The notes under the pieces are model-generated. The model did no database searches. It saw only the letters and a program-made list of their open reading frames with translations, and had not been told where the DNA came from. The position numbers were made by a program, and so were the translations under genes. Shown one piece after another: positions 1-6,516 of a DNA stretch of 7,355 nt. Source of the stretch: Myxococcales bacterium (GTDB lineage Bacteria; Myxococcota; Polyangia; HGW-17; SLPX01); the NCBI GenBank assembly GCA_007131745.1, contig SLPX01000096.1, forward strand, positions 1 to 7,355, in the 5' to 3' direction. Every line of letters starts with the position of its first letter. The first letter of the stretch is position 1.

Positions 1-1
1 G

Positions 2-271
2 CTCGAAGAAAAGAAACCGGAAGAAACAAAAACAGAAGAAACCAAGCTCGAAGAAAAGAAACCGGAAGAAACAAAAACCGAAGAAACCAAGCCCGAAGAA
101 AAGAAACCGGAAGAAACAAAAACAGAAGAAACCAAGCTCGAAGAAAAGAAACCGGAAGAAACAAAAACAGAAGAAACCCAGCTCGAAGAAAAGAAACCGG
201 AAGAAACAAAAATCGAAGAAACCAAGCCCGAAGAAAAGAAACCCGAAGAAAAGAAGGTTAAAGAAACAAAA
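2..271 (+). repeat. 45-bp in-frame tandem repeat (15 residues)
   Basis: Units start at 2, 47, 92, 137, 182 and 227. The first five differ by only one or a few bases each and read L/P-EEKKPEETK-T/I-EET-K/Q. The sixth (PEEKKPEEKKVKETK) has diverged, and the pattern then decays further (272-316). The array starts at the window edge, so more units may lie to the left. Because 45 is a multiple of three, gain or loss of units changes spacer length without breaking the frame. The near identity at DNA level suggests recent expansion. Confidence 0.95.
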
Positions 272-1534
272 AGTGAAGAGATAAAGCCTGAAGTAAAAGA
301 GCTAAAAACAAAGAGAACCAGGAGGGTTTCCGCTGAGATCGATCCTAATTCACCACTAGGGAAAAGGCTGGCCGAACTCAAAAAAAGAGAGGAAGAACAA
401 AAAGAAGATCAAGCGGAAGATAAAGAAAAGAAACCCTTCGGCATTTCAGAAAAGAAAGAAATTCACCCTGTAACCGCTCCCGGATTCCATGCCGAAGAAG
501 CCTTAAAAAAGACCATGAGAGGCGAAAGCCGACAGGCGGAGTCTCCTTCTCCTGCATCGCGTGCCGGCAAGAAAGCATCCAAAAGAGAACCTTCTGCAAT
601 GGAGCTTGATATAGCGGACCTTGAATTCGAAGAAGCCGGCGAAACAGAAAAAGACAAGAAACCCGCACAGTCAGAAGCATCCACCACAAATGCCCAAGCT
701 GAAAAAGCGGTCAAAAAACAAGAAGACGCTCCTCCCAAACCTCCGCCACCGGCAGAGCAGCCTCCGCCACCCGAACCGCAGCCCGCTGTTGAAATCGACG
801 TGGCCATAGATGATGGAGAAGACGAAGGGGAGGAGAAAGAAGAACAAACAGCTACGTCACGAAAGAAGCTTTATTTCGGAATCGGAGGAGGAATAGTAGC
901 GCTTATCATACTGATAGTGGTCATCGTAGCGGCAACGGGCAGAGAGAAAGAAACGCCCAAGAAAGAAAGTGTCGCCGGCCTGGAACAAAAACAAGAAGCC
1001 GATGAAGATGACCCCTCCGTCGCTGTGATAGAAGAAAAAGAAGATGATGCAAACGACCCTCCATCCGAGGAAAAAGATGAGGGTTCGGGGGATCCCGAAA
1101 CCGATGAACATGGCGACGATCCTGAGGATCCCGAAACCGACGAACATGCCGAAGACAAAGTCGTTGAAAAAGACCCGGACGGTGTGGTGGAAACCGGTGA
1201 CATCGATGAAGAAGAACCCGTGCGCAAAGTGAAGCTGCACGTGAAAATCGCCCCCGATGAAGCCGAAGCGGTCGTTGAATTCAGGGGAAACAAATACGAG
1301 GGGAATACATTTACAAGCGAAGAACTGGAACCCGCCGACAGATCTGAAAACATTGTTATCACCGCGCCGGGTTTCAGACGGGAGCGCCGCAGGGTGACGT
1401 TGAAAGAGGATGTAACCCTGGATGTCACCTTGCGACCAGCGACGGTTTCCCGGCCCACAACGGACCGGCCGGTTGAAAAGAGGAAACCGCCGGTTAAGAA
1501 ACGAAAACCCAAAAGCCAATTGTTCGATTTATAA
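2..1534 (+). CDS. PEGA-domain membrane protein, 5' end cut by window edge
   Basis: The reading frame is open from base 2 to the TAA at 1532-1534 (510 visible residues), so the true start lies left of the window; the ATG at 515 is internal. Visible order, numbering from base 2: Glu/Lys/Pro/Thr repeats (residues 1-105), a charged, probably disordered stretch, a Pro-rich segment (243-261), an acidic patch ending in SRKK, one membrane span (290-312, rich in Ile, Val and Gly), a very acidic linker (about 331-406), a PEGA-like beta domain (about 410-479, with an APGF turn and alternating Val/Thr strands), and a basic tail ending in QLFDL. PEGA domains are small envelope domains, so the C-terminal part is probably periplasmic and the repeat part cytoplasmic. 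The missing N-terminus could carry a kinase, FHA or zinc-ribbon domain, but nothing visible decides this. It is followed after 43 bp by a second PEGA protein, probably in the same operon. The frame and membrane span are firm; the PEGA assignment is moderate. Confidence 0.88.
   Translation, partial: LEEKKPEETKTEETKLEEKKPEETKTEETKPEEKKPEETKTEETKLEEKKPEETKTEETQLEEKKPEETKIEETKPEEKKPEEKKVKETKSEEIKPEVKELKTKRTRRVSAEIDPNSPLGKRLAELKKREEEQKEDQAEDKEKKPFGISEKKEIHPVTAPGFHAEEALKKTMRGESRQAESPSPASRAGKKASKREPSAMELDIADLEFEEAGETEKDKKPAQSEASTTNAQAEKAVKKQEDAPPKPPPPAEQPPPPEPQPAVEIDVAIDDGEDEGEEKEEQTATSRKKLYFGIGGGIVALIILIVVIVAATGREKETPKKESVAGLEQKQEADEDDPSVAVIEEKEDDANDPPSEEKDEGSGDPETDEHGDDPEDPETDEHAEDKVVEKDPDGVVETGDIDEEEPVRKVKLHVKIAPDEAEAVVEFRGNKYEGNTFTSEELEPADRSENIVITAPGFRRERRRVTLKEDVTLDVTLRPATVSRPTTDRPVEKRKPPVKKRKPKSQLFDL
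1091..1162 (+). repeat. Short 36-bp in-frame duplication in acidic linker
   Basis: Two adjacent 36-bp units begin at 1091 and 1127. Each starts with GATCCCGAAACCGA and encodes DPETDEH; the first 22 bases differ at one position (T/C), and the rest has diverged. The duplication lies in the acidic linker between the membrane span and the PEGA-like domain of the partial protein. Confidence 0.75.
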
Positions 1535-1577
1535 CGTTCCAATCGCAACATTTGGGTTTGTGGAGAGGTAAATCAAG

Positions 1578-2588
1578 ATGAAGAACCAACGAACATTCTG
1601 TCTCCTGATTTGTTTTTTCCTGGCCTTCATGGGTCTCACCCCATCAATCAAGGCGGAACAATCTTTGGATTCTGAAACAACTTCCTCAAAAGAACAGGAT
1701 CCGAAGACCGCTAAAAAGTGGTTTGCACTGGCTCAAAAGCAGTATCAACAGGGAAAACTCGATGAGGCTATTCAAAGTTTCAAAAAGGCATATTCCTACT
1801 GGCAACGAAGGTCCCTGCTTCTGAACATCGCTGTCTGTTACGCAGAAAAAGATGAACCTGTGCAAGCCGTGACTTATCTCAGGCGCGCGCTCGACGGAGC
1901 CGATGAAAAAGAAATCGGGGAAATCCGCTCGGCAATGCCGGAAGCGCTCAAGAATGCCGAATCCGCAACGGGTGTGCTCGTAATATCCGTGTTCGACCCC
2001 AAAGCTACAATCATCATAAATGACGAACCCATAGGTTCCGGAGAAGTGGAGCAGGCCGTCGGCCCCGGTAGTCATGAAGTTGTCATCCGCTCCGGCGGAG
2101 TAGAACGAGAAAGACGCACCGTAGAAGCAACCGGCGGCCAAGTGACAAAAATCGAAATTGACAGGTTCGAAGCCGCCCCTGCGGACACCACATTCGTACA
2201 CGGCGATCCTCCGGTGGAAGAGACTCCGGAGAAAATCATTTGGTGGGAAAAGCGACCCCGCCTGCATGTATACTATTTTGCTTCGGCCGCGGCATTGACT
2301 CTGGTAAGCGGTGTAACCACCATCGCACTCGGCGTAAGAGCCAGGAAATTCCATGATGATTTCTACGATTCGCCCACTCACTCCACGCGGGACAAGGGGA
2401 TCTCCCACAGGAAAGCCACGAATGCTTTCATCGGGATAACCGCGGGCGCGGGGGTAGCCACCGCTGTCCTGGGATTGCTTACCGAATGGAAATGGCCTTT
2501 CGGCGGAAGAGATCAAGACAGAACCGTGTCGGTTTCCCCGGAGGCCGGCCCGACCGGAGGCGCGCTCACCATTTCCGGAAGTTTCTGA
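1578..2588 (+). CDS. Secreted TPR and PEGA domain protein with C-terminal helical hairpin
   Basis: The 336-residue protein starts at an ATG with GGAGAGG nine bases upstream. Residues 1-26 look like a signal peptide with probable cleavage at IKA/EQ. Two TPR-like helix pairs follow (about 44-77, with AQKQYQQGKLDEAIQSFKKA, and 78-111), then a PEGA-like beta domain (about 132-196, containing IIINDEPIGSGE and PGSHEVVI). A WW-containing linker leads to two hydrophobic helices (about 231-253 and 282-301) joined by a polar loop, and the protein ends in ALTISGSF. This overall layout is common in Myxococcota, where such proteins are envelope proteins of unproven function; TPRs usually bind other proteins. 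The final alternating residues with terminal Phe resemble the outer-membrane beta-signal, but no beta-barrel is visible. The gene probably shares an operon with the upstream PEGA gene (43 bp gap). Its stop lies 58 bp from that of the opposing glycosyltransferase gene, with no convincing terminator between. Confidence 0.9.
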   Translation: MKNQRTFCLLICFFLAFMGLTPSIKAEQSLDSETTSSKEQDPKTAKKWFALAQKQYQQGKLDEAIQSFKKAYSYWQRRSLLLNIAVCYAEKDEPVQAVTYLRRALDGADEKEIGEIRSAMPEALKNAESATGVLVISVFDPKATIIINDEPIGSGEVEQAVGPGSHEVVIRSGGVERERRTVEATGGQVTKIEIDRFEAAPADTTFVHGDPPVEETPEKIIWWEKRPRLHVYYFASAAALTLVSGVTTIALGVRARKFHDDFYDSPTHSTRDKGISHRKATNAFIGITAGAGVATAVLGLLTEWKWPFGGRDQDRTVSVSPEAGPTGGALTISGSF

Positions 2589-2646
2589 AATGGCTTATGA
2601 CACAGAACCATTTGCAGCAAACAATTATTGATTCTTCTCCTCTAAT

Positions 2647-4488
2647 CTATTGATTTTTATCATTAGATATTCTTTCTAATGGAACGAACTCCACCTTGCA
2701 ATCAGGTCTTATTTTCTTAACATAACCGGTACGCTCGGGAAACCGAGACATCAATTTTCTGTTGTTTTTATAACCCAAATCATTCACCCATAAGATGTCA
2801 TTTTTCAAATCAGGATCGTTTACACTATGAAAAACCCTAAAGTGTCTTGTTGGTCTAATACAATCCTGATTTGTAAAAAGTAGACTAGAAAAAATTATCG
2901 CATTTTTTATCCCTTGTCTTTGCGGCTCTTTCTCAACGGAATTAATATTATCAGCAATTCGGCTCAAGCATGCCAACCGCATCTGAAAATACCCCCCCAG
3001 ATTCAACAGAATCAACGAACAAAACAAACAGATCGGAATTGTTTTCATTTTGATCGAAGGCATATTGCCTAAACTAGGAATAGCCGGAGCCACAGAGCCA
3101 TAATCCACCATTCTCTTGAGCCCTACAACCGACAAAACAATTACCGGCAATGCAAGTTCAAAGTGTTTCACCGGTCCGAACGTATCTATTCCCGAGCTGT
3201 AATTCCATGCATGGATCAGAAAATGAAACACAAAGGAAAACCAGAATATCTTCTCAATATTTTTCCTGCATGAAAAGACCATGAAAAGAAACGAAAAAGG
3301 CCAACCAAAAAGTGCAAAGTTCAAGCGCACCAAGCCTATCGCAGAAAAAGAAAGAATACTATTGACGCTAAAACCGGAAAGGTCGGTGTGACCCCGCGAC
3401 AAACCTGAAAAGACATTACCATTACTTCTCACATAAGATAGGTATCGCTGGTATGAGGTAAGAAAAAAGGATCCGTTCTGTATTCTGTTCACCATTAAGA
3501 ATAATGTCGCCATTATTAGCGCTGGCAATACAAATGAAATCAGGGAGCATACGAGTTTTCTTTTGGATAGTCCGAAGGTCTTATAAAGACACAAACCCAA
3601 AATCGGAAGTCCAATAGAAATCGCAGTCAGAGGTCTATTCATAAACGCCAAACTGAAAAAAAATGCAGCACCGCAAAACGCCCACCAAGGAGCGTCATCA
3701 TCAAAACTGCGAAGAACGAACCATGTTTGCCAAACTAAAGCCAACAAACAAGTCGTATGCGACAATTCGGTCGCAGCGCCTATCATCATCATGGGCGAAG
3801 TCAAATATAACAGCACACCGGCCTTTGCCCACGAACCGTTGGTTACTCTTCTAATTACAAAAAACAATCCAGGAACTATCGCAGCTGAATAAAAAGCATT
3901 CATATAGCCGGATATATTCAACATCACGCCCGGAACCAGCAACAAGGGCCAACCCACAAAATATTGGGGGTAAAAATGGCCATCATTTATCATGAACTGG
4001 TTGTCAAAAAACATCTTAAGCGGCGGAGAATCCACTTTCAGTCGCCCACTCGCCAACAATTGGGCAAGAAACCTGTAACCACTTTCGTCCTCGGTAATCG
4101 CAGCACCCTCAAGAATAAAAAAACGAATTGCGAATGGGATCACAAATGCAAAGATCGCTCCAAAGACAACCCATTTCCTATCTGATGAGCAAATCCATTT
4201 TTCAGTTAAGACAGAACCTATTTTTTCGATACTAACAATTCGCGAGATTCCCAAAGCCAAAAATCCAACAGCACCTATCCCCAAAAATCCGTAAAAAACC
4301 ATGTAATAGGTATAAAGTGGTTTCATAATGGTGATAGAACCAAAATCCAGAACCATATCGTTAAGGAATTCTTCTCCGACTGCATTCAAAGAAAAAATAA
4401 TCAATGAAGCTGCAATGAGGGGCCAGATACACCACCACAATAATTTCACTGAATGGACACTCGATCTATTTCCCAATGAATCCACCAT
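2647..4488 (-). CDS. GT-C fold membrane glycosyltransferase, family 39-like
   Basis: This 613-residue polytopic protein has about a dozen hydrophobic segments. The family (GT39/PMT/ArnT-like) transfers a sugar from a polyprenyl-phosphate carrier at the outer face of the inner membrane. Supporting features: an acidic pair in the first large outer loop (D134-E135 in TEDESGYRFLAQLLASGRL), the following motif NDGHFYPQYFVGWPLLL (168-184), NRPLTAISIGLP (284-295), a late FGPVKHFELALP segment (437-448), and a soluble tail after the last span (about residue 505) containing NDPDL and NDLGYKNNRKLM, all resembling this family as I know it. These parts make a complete enzyme likely. The ATG at 4488 is the first possible start, since an in-frame stop lies five codons upstream; only a weak GAAAG-like ribosome site precedes it. 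Sampled lines are only about 33-38% GC, against about 50-60% for most other genes here, which suggests horizontal acquisition. The acceptor is unknown: lipid, polysaccharide or pilin are all possible. Confidence 0.85.
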   Translation of the reverse strand: MVDSLGNRSSVHSVKLLWWCIWPLIAASLIIFSLNAVGEEFLNDMVLDFGSITIMKPLYTYYMVFYGFLGIGAVGFLALGISRIVSIEKIGSVLTEKWICSSDRKWVVFGAIFAFVIPFAIRFFILEGAAITEDESGYRFLAQLLASGRLKVDSPPLKMFFDNQFMINDGHFYPQYFVGWPLLLVPGVMLNISGYMNAFYSAAIVPGLFFVIRRVTNGSWAKAGVLLYLTSPMMMIGAATELSHTTCLLALVWQTWFVLRSFDDDAPWWAFCGAAFFFSLAFMNRPLTAISIGLPILGLCLYKTFGLSKRKLVCSLISFVLPALIMATLFLMVNRIQNGSFFLTSYQRYLSYVRSNGNVFSGLSRGHTDLSGFSVNSILSFSAIGLVRLNFALFGWPFSFLFMVFSCRKNIEKIFWFSFVFHFLIHAWNYSSGIDTFGPVKHFELALPVIVLSVVGLKRMVDYGSVAPAIPSLGNMPSIKMKTIPICLFCSLILLNLGGYFQMRLACLSRIADNINSVEKEPQRQGIKNAIIFSSLLFTNQDCIRPTRHFRVFHSVNDPDLKNDILWVNDLGYKNNRKLMSRFPERTGYVKKIRPDCKVEFVPLERISNDKNQ

Positions 4489-4569
4489 AATGACTTTCTT
4501 TCAACCCTTTCATACAAAACCCACATAAAAGAACATTGAAGTAAAATCTCACATAAAAACCTATTTGCA

Positions 4570-4599
4570 TTGAGCCTCGATTGTTTATATCGTTAGAAT
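4570..4599 (+). promoter_or_regulatory. Weak sigma-70-like promoter candidate for the 4747 gene
   Basis: TTGAGC (4570-4575) and TAGAAT (4594-4599) are separated by 18 bp. They lie about 150 bp upstream of the ATG at 4747 in AT-rich intergenic DNA, where chance matches are frequent. Confidence 0.3.
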
Positions 4600-4613
4600 G
4601 GAGTATTCAAGAA
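4584..4613 (-). promoter_or_regulatory. Weak sigma-70-like promoter candidate for the glycosyltransferase
   Basis: On the minus strand, TTCTTG (complement of 4608-4613) and TATAAA (complement of 4584-4589) are 18 bp apart, about 100 bp upstream of the glycosyltransferase start. It overlaps the plus-strand candidate, as divergent promoters can, but the -35 is poor and the region is AT-rich. Confidence 0.25.
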
Positions 4614-4700
4614 CCAGTTAGAAGAAATCAGAAAACAAAACCGCCAATGGAGAAAGGTCACGAGTTGTCCAAAACACATCTACACAAACGAAAGAAATCT

Positions 4701-4716
4701 CTTCCACCGCTGGAAG
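4701..4716 (+). other. Perfect 6-bp hairpin in the leader of the 4747 gene
   Basis: CTTCCA (4701-4706) and TGGAAG (4711-4716) can pair around a CCGC loop, ending 30 bases before the ATG at 4747. No T-run follows, so it is not an intrinsic terminator. The adjacent TCTCTT (4698-4703) could instead pair with AAGAGA (4727-4732) beside the ribosome site, so a role in translation is conceivable but unproven. Confidence 0.35.
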
Positions 4717-4746
4717 GACGACAAATAAGAGAGAGGAACCTCTTTC

Positions 4747-5511
4747 ATGATAGACCTGAAACGAGCTGTGCTCGAATCCCCCTTGCGGTTTAAACTAAAG
4801 GGAATGGGCCTCGACATCTTTGGGGAGTGGTCCCTCAGGGCTGCTCAAAAACACCACCTTGCAGTTACCAGGATCCGTGCCGAGGTAAAGGGAGAACAGG
4901 TAGAGGCCGACATCCTGGATCACCTGGTGGAAGGCATGGGAATTCTGTTGGAAGAACGATACTCCCACAAGCCGATGAGCTGGCGTTACGGCTTTTTGTG
5001 CGGCTACGTGCGGGCCAAATTGACCGCGGGCTGGCACAAACGATACCTCTCGCTCAATTCCAGACAATACGAAGACCTTGTAAAACTCGCCGCCTTGAGG
5101 GAGTTCATCGACCAGGAACCTTCCACTGCCGATTCCATCCATTCCATATACAACTACCGCATGTCGTGCATGGAAGAAAACGAAGTTGAAGAACCAGCTC
5201 TCGACGAATTCTCGAAAACCACGGACAGACCTGATGCACCCGGCCATGAAGAACCCCGAGATTCCGCGCCTCCGGGAGTCATCTTTTTTCCTGCATCCAA
5301 GATCCCGGGAAAAACCCGGCCCGGAGAAATCTTCGGCCAGGAACTTCGCAAACTTTTGAAAGACATCATCCAGGAAAAGCTGGACCTCTTTTTTGACCGT
5401 GAATACGGACCGTCCATCGACCTCTGCCCCCCACTGGACGCTCACCTCCCCGAAGCCGACATCTGCGGAATCCTGAAAAAACTCGATGAAGAAGTGGGCA
5501 CTAAGGGCTAA
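4747..5511 (+). CDS. Unrecognised soluble protein, 254 residues
   Basis: I do not recognise this protein. It starts at an ATG preceded by GAGAGGA (4731-4737) with nine bases between, a good ribosome site. No signal peptide or membrane span is visible, so it is probably cytoplasmic. Residues 1-140 look mostly helical and compact, with a Trp/Tyr/Cys-containing core around 78-100 (MSWRYGFLCGYVRAKL). A polar, Pro-rich, probably disordered linker follows (about 143-178), then a hydrophobic patch (GVIFFPASKIPG) and an amphipathic helical C-terminal region (about 195-254) with QELRKLLKDIIQEKLDLFF. No catalytic motif stands out. It faces the pilin gene across paired terminators and has its own terminator, so it looks like a single-gene unit. 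Its composition (about 50% GC in a sampled line) differs from the AT-rich glycosyltransferase next door. That it is a gene is well supported; any role, including one with pili, would be a guess. Confidence 0.8.
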   Translation: MIDLKRAVLESPLRFKLKGMGLDIFGEWSLRAAQKHHLAVTRIRAEVKGEQVEADILDHLVEGMGILLEERYSHKPMSWRYGFLCGYVRAKLTAGWHKRYLSLNSRQYEDLVKLAALREFIDQEPSTADSIHSIYNYRMSCMEENEVEEPALDEFSKTTDRPDAPGHEEPRDSAPPGVIFFPASKIPGKTRPGEIFGQELRKLLKDIIQEKLDLFFDREYGPSIDLCPPLDAHLPEADICGILKKLDEEVGTKG

Positions 5512-5526
5512 CTCAAACCGCAATTT

Positions 5527-5587
5527 AAAACAAAAGTGCCCCGACCCGGAAGGGTTGAGGCCCGATTTTTTTAAAAAAACAAAAGTG
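5527..5587 (+). repeat. 12-bp direct repeat flanking the plus-strand terminator
   Basis: AAAACAAAAGTG occurs at 5527-5538 and again at 5576-5587, exactly matched and 49 bp apart start to start. The copies bracket the terminator hairpin and a T7A7 palindrome (5566-5579). The A-rich sequence makes chance similarity more likely than usual. Confidence 0.6.
5539..5572 (+). terminator. Intrinsic terminator of the 4747 gene
   Basis: CGACCC (5542-5547) pairs with GGGTTG (5552-5557) around a GGAA tetraloop, with one G-T pair; CC (5539-5540) and GG (5559-5560) extend it past one mismatch. Seven Ts follow at 5566-5572 after a five-base gap. It lies 27 bases past the stop codon at 5511. The minus strand has a weaker T-rich run after the same hairpin, so it may act both ways. 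Confidence 0.7.
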
Positions 5588-5600
5588 TTTTGCATACGGA

Positions 5601-5635
5601 AAAGAAAAAAGCCCGAAGGCTTTAGACCATCGGGC
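5601..5635 (-). terminator. Intrinsic terminator of the pilin gene
   Basis: On the minus strand GCCCGA and TCGGGC (5630-5635 with 5611-5616) form a stem, with two more G-C pairs inside after a T-T mismatch and a short loop. A run TTTTTTCTTTT follows (complement of 5600-5610). The hairpin begins 25 bases after the pilin stop codon. This is the best-formed terminator in the window. Confidence 0.85.
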
Positions 5636-5660
5636 TCATGCCGGTCTGGAAGAAAATCGA

Positions 5661-6224
5661 TCAGCCGCCGCCGCCTCCTTGAGTAGGTCCACGCCAATGG
5701 TAAAGAGCGCCTGTGCCGGCGACTGTGCCGGTATTGGTATTAACGCTTGCAGCTCTTTCGAAGAGGAATAAATCGCCGTCGTCGTTGGCCAGGTTTGCCT
5801 GGGCCCTGGCAGTGAAATTTTCATTAGAAGATTGGAATTCATACTGGAAAAAATGAGGATCATTTATTTCAAAGTTAAGAGCTTGCCATGTAGCAGTATC
5901 CCAATCTGTTTCTTTACATCTCGGACCTACGCCGGTGGTGTCTGATGAGCAAAGGTCTTTTGGCGTCATGGGTTGAGACACTGGAAGTTGATAACCTATC
6001 GATACTCCCTTTCGATCTGTTCGCGCCTCCTCAAAATACACGGCTGCTGCATCATAGATCTTTTTTAGGTTTGGTCCTGCTTCCGAGGCTCTGGCTTGCC
6101 TCATGTACTGGATAAACGCGGGGATTGCGACCGCGGCCAGGATCCCGATGATCGCGACCACGATCATGAGTTCGATCAGGGTAAAACCCTTTTGCTTTCT
6201 AATCTTCCTAAACATTGTCAACAT
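5661..6224 (-). CDS. pilA: Type IV pilin, probable PilA-like major pilin
   Basis: This 187-residue prepilin is the structural subunit of a type IV pilus or a related pseudopilus. The ATG at 6224 has GGAGG (complement of 6232-6236) seven bases upstream, favouring it over the ATG three codons later. A short basic leader ([13 protein letters not shown]) ends at the prepilin peptidase site G13/F14; the mature N-terminus [20 protein letters not shown] carries the conserved Glu at position 5 and the hydrophobic assembly helix. The globular part has a probable disulfide pair (C92 and C103), a [11 protein letters not shown] segment and [15 protein letters not shown], like pilins I know from deltaproteobacteria. 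It ends in five glycines, which is unusual. A strong -24/-12 promoter lies 60-75 bp upstream and a clear terminator follows, so it can be transcribed alone. No other pilus assembly gene is visible. Pilin identity is very secure; 'major' is inferred from the promoter and ribosome site. Confidence 0.93.
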   Translation of the reverse strand: MLTMFRKIRKQKGFTLIELMIVVAIIGILAAVAIPAFIQYMRQARASEAGPNLKKIYDAAAVYFEEARTDRKGVSIGYQLPVSQPMTPKDLCSSDTTGVGPRCKETDWDTATWQALNFEINDPHFFQYEFQSSNENFTARAQANLANDDGDLFLFERAASVNTNTGTVAGTGALYHWRGPTQGGGGG

Positions 6225-6282
6225 CGTCTTACCTCCTTTTGGAAAAAAATGTTATCCTGCTAACACACGCAAGAATACATGA

Positions 6283-6298
6283 TGCAATCACCAGGCCA
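6283..6298 (-). promoter_or_regulatory. Sigma-54 (-24/-12) promoter of the pilin gene
   Basis: On the minus strand TGGCCTGGTGATTGCA matches the TGGCACG-N4-TTGCW consensus at TGGC, at the G of position 7, and at TTGCA, with the required ten bases between GG and GC. Transcription would start near 6272, giving a leader of about 48 bases. Pilin genes in Pseudomonas and Myxococcus are known to use sigma-54 with the activator PilR. Confidence 0.75.
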
Positions 6299-6424
6299 TT
6301 TATACAACAAAAAAACAAAGGGGTGAAAAAAAGCATTTTTGTGCGGATAACGTTGATTTTGGGGAAAAACCCATGTTTTCGATGGTGCAAATCCGGGAGA
6401 TCGGTTGGGGGTTTGAGGGCAGAG

Positions 6425-6462
6425 TGACAAAACACGTCGGGATCGGGTGACAAAATTTGTCA
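6425..6462. promoter_or_regulatory. Candidate activator (PilR-type) enhancer: TGACAAA repeat and palindrome
   Basis: TGACAAAA occurs at 6425-6432 and 6448-6455, 23 bp apart (about two helical turns). The second copy is half of a perfect palindrome, TGACAAA-A-TTTGTCA (6448-6462). The group lies about 150-190 bp upstream of the predicted pilin transcription start, the usual range for sigma-54 enhancers. A7 tracts at 6309-6315 and 6326-6332 lie between it and the promoter and could help bending. The remaining intergenic DNA (6225-6516) shows no gene and no convincing terminator for the second pilin. Confidence 0.5.
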
Positions 6463-6516
6463 GTCGAGGAGAGGGATTGGGGATCGTGTTGTTGAGTTTT
6501 TTGATCGGCCGGGGGA

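Noticed and set aside
2..271. Tandem array as a CRISPR
   Set aside because: Units are contiguous, in frame and without unique spacers; it is a coding repeat.
515..1534. ATG at 515 as the true start of the first PEGA protein
   Set aside because: The same frame is open back to base 2 without a stop and encodes a regular 15-residue repeat; 515 has no good ribosome site (upstream bases are AAAAAAGACC).
871..1551. Minus-strand reading frames opposite the PEGA genes, including 857-1519 and 1686-2516
   Set aside because: Products are low-complexity Ser-, Phe- or Gly-rich translations opposite genes with clear domains; they are shadows.
2588..2613. AAATGG/CCATTT pairing after the TPR/PEGA gene as a terminator
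   Set aside because: A six-pair AT-rich stem with a 14-base loop and no T-run is too weak to call.
4795..5697. Long minus-strand reading frame of 300 codons
   Set aside because: It runs antisense through the 4747 gene, both terminators and the end of the pilin gene. It has no convincing start signal and the product is a Phe-rich shadow translation.
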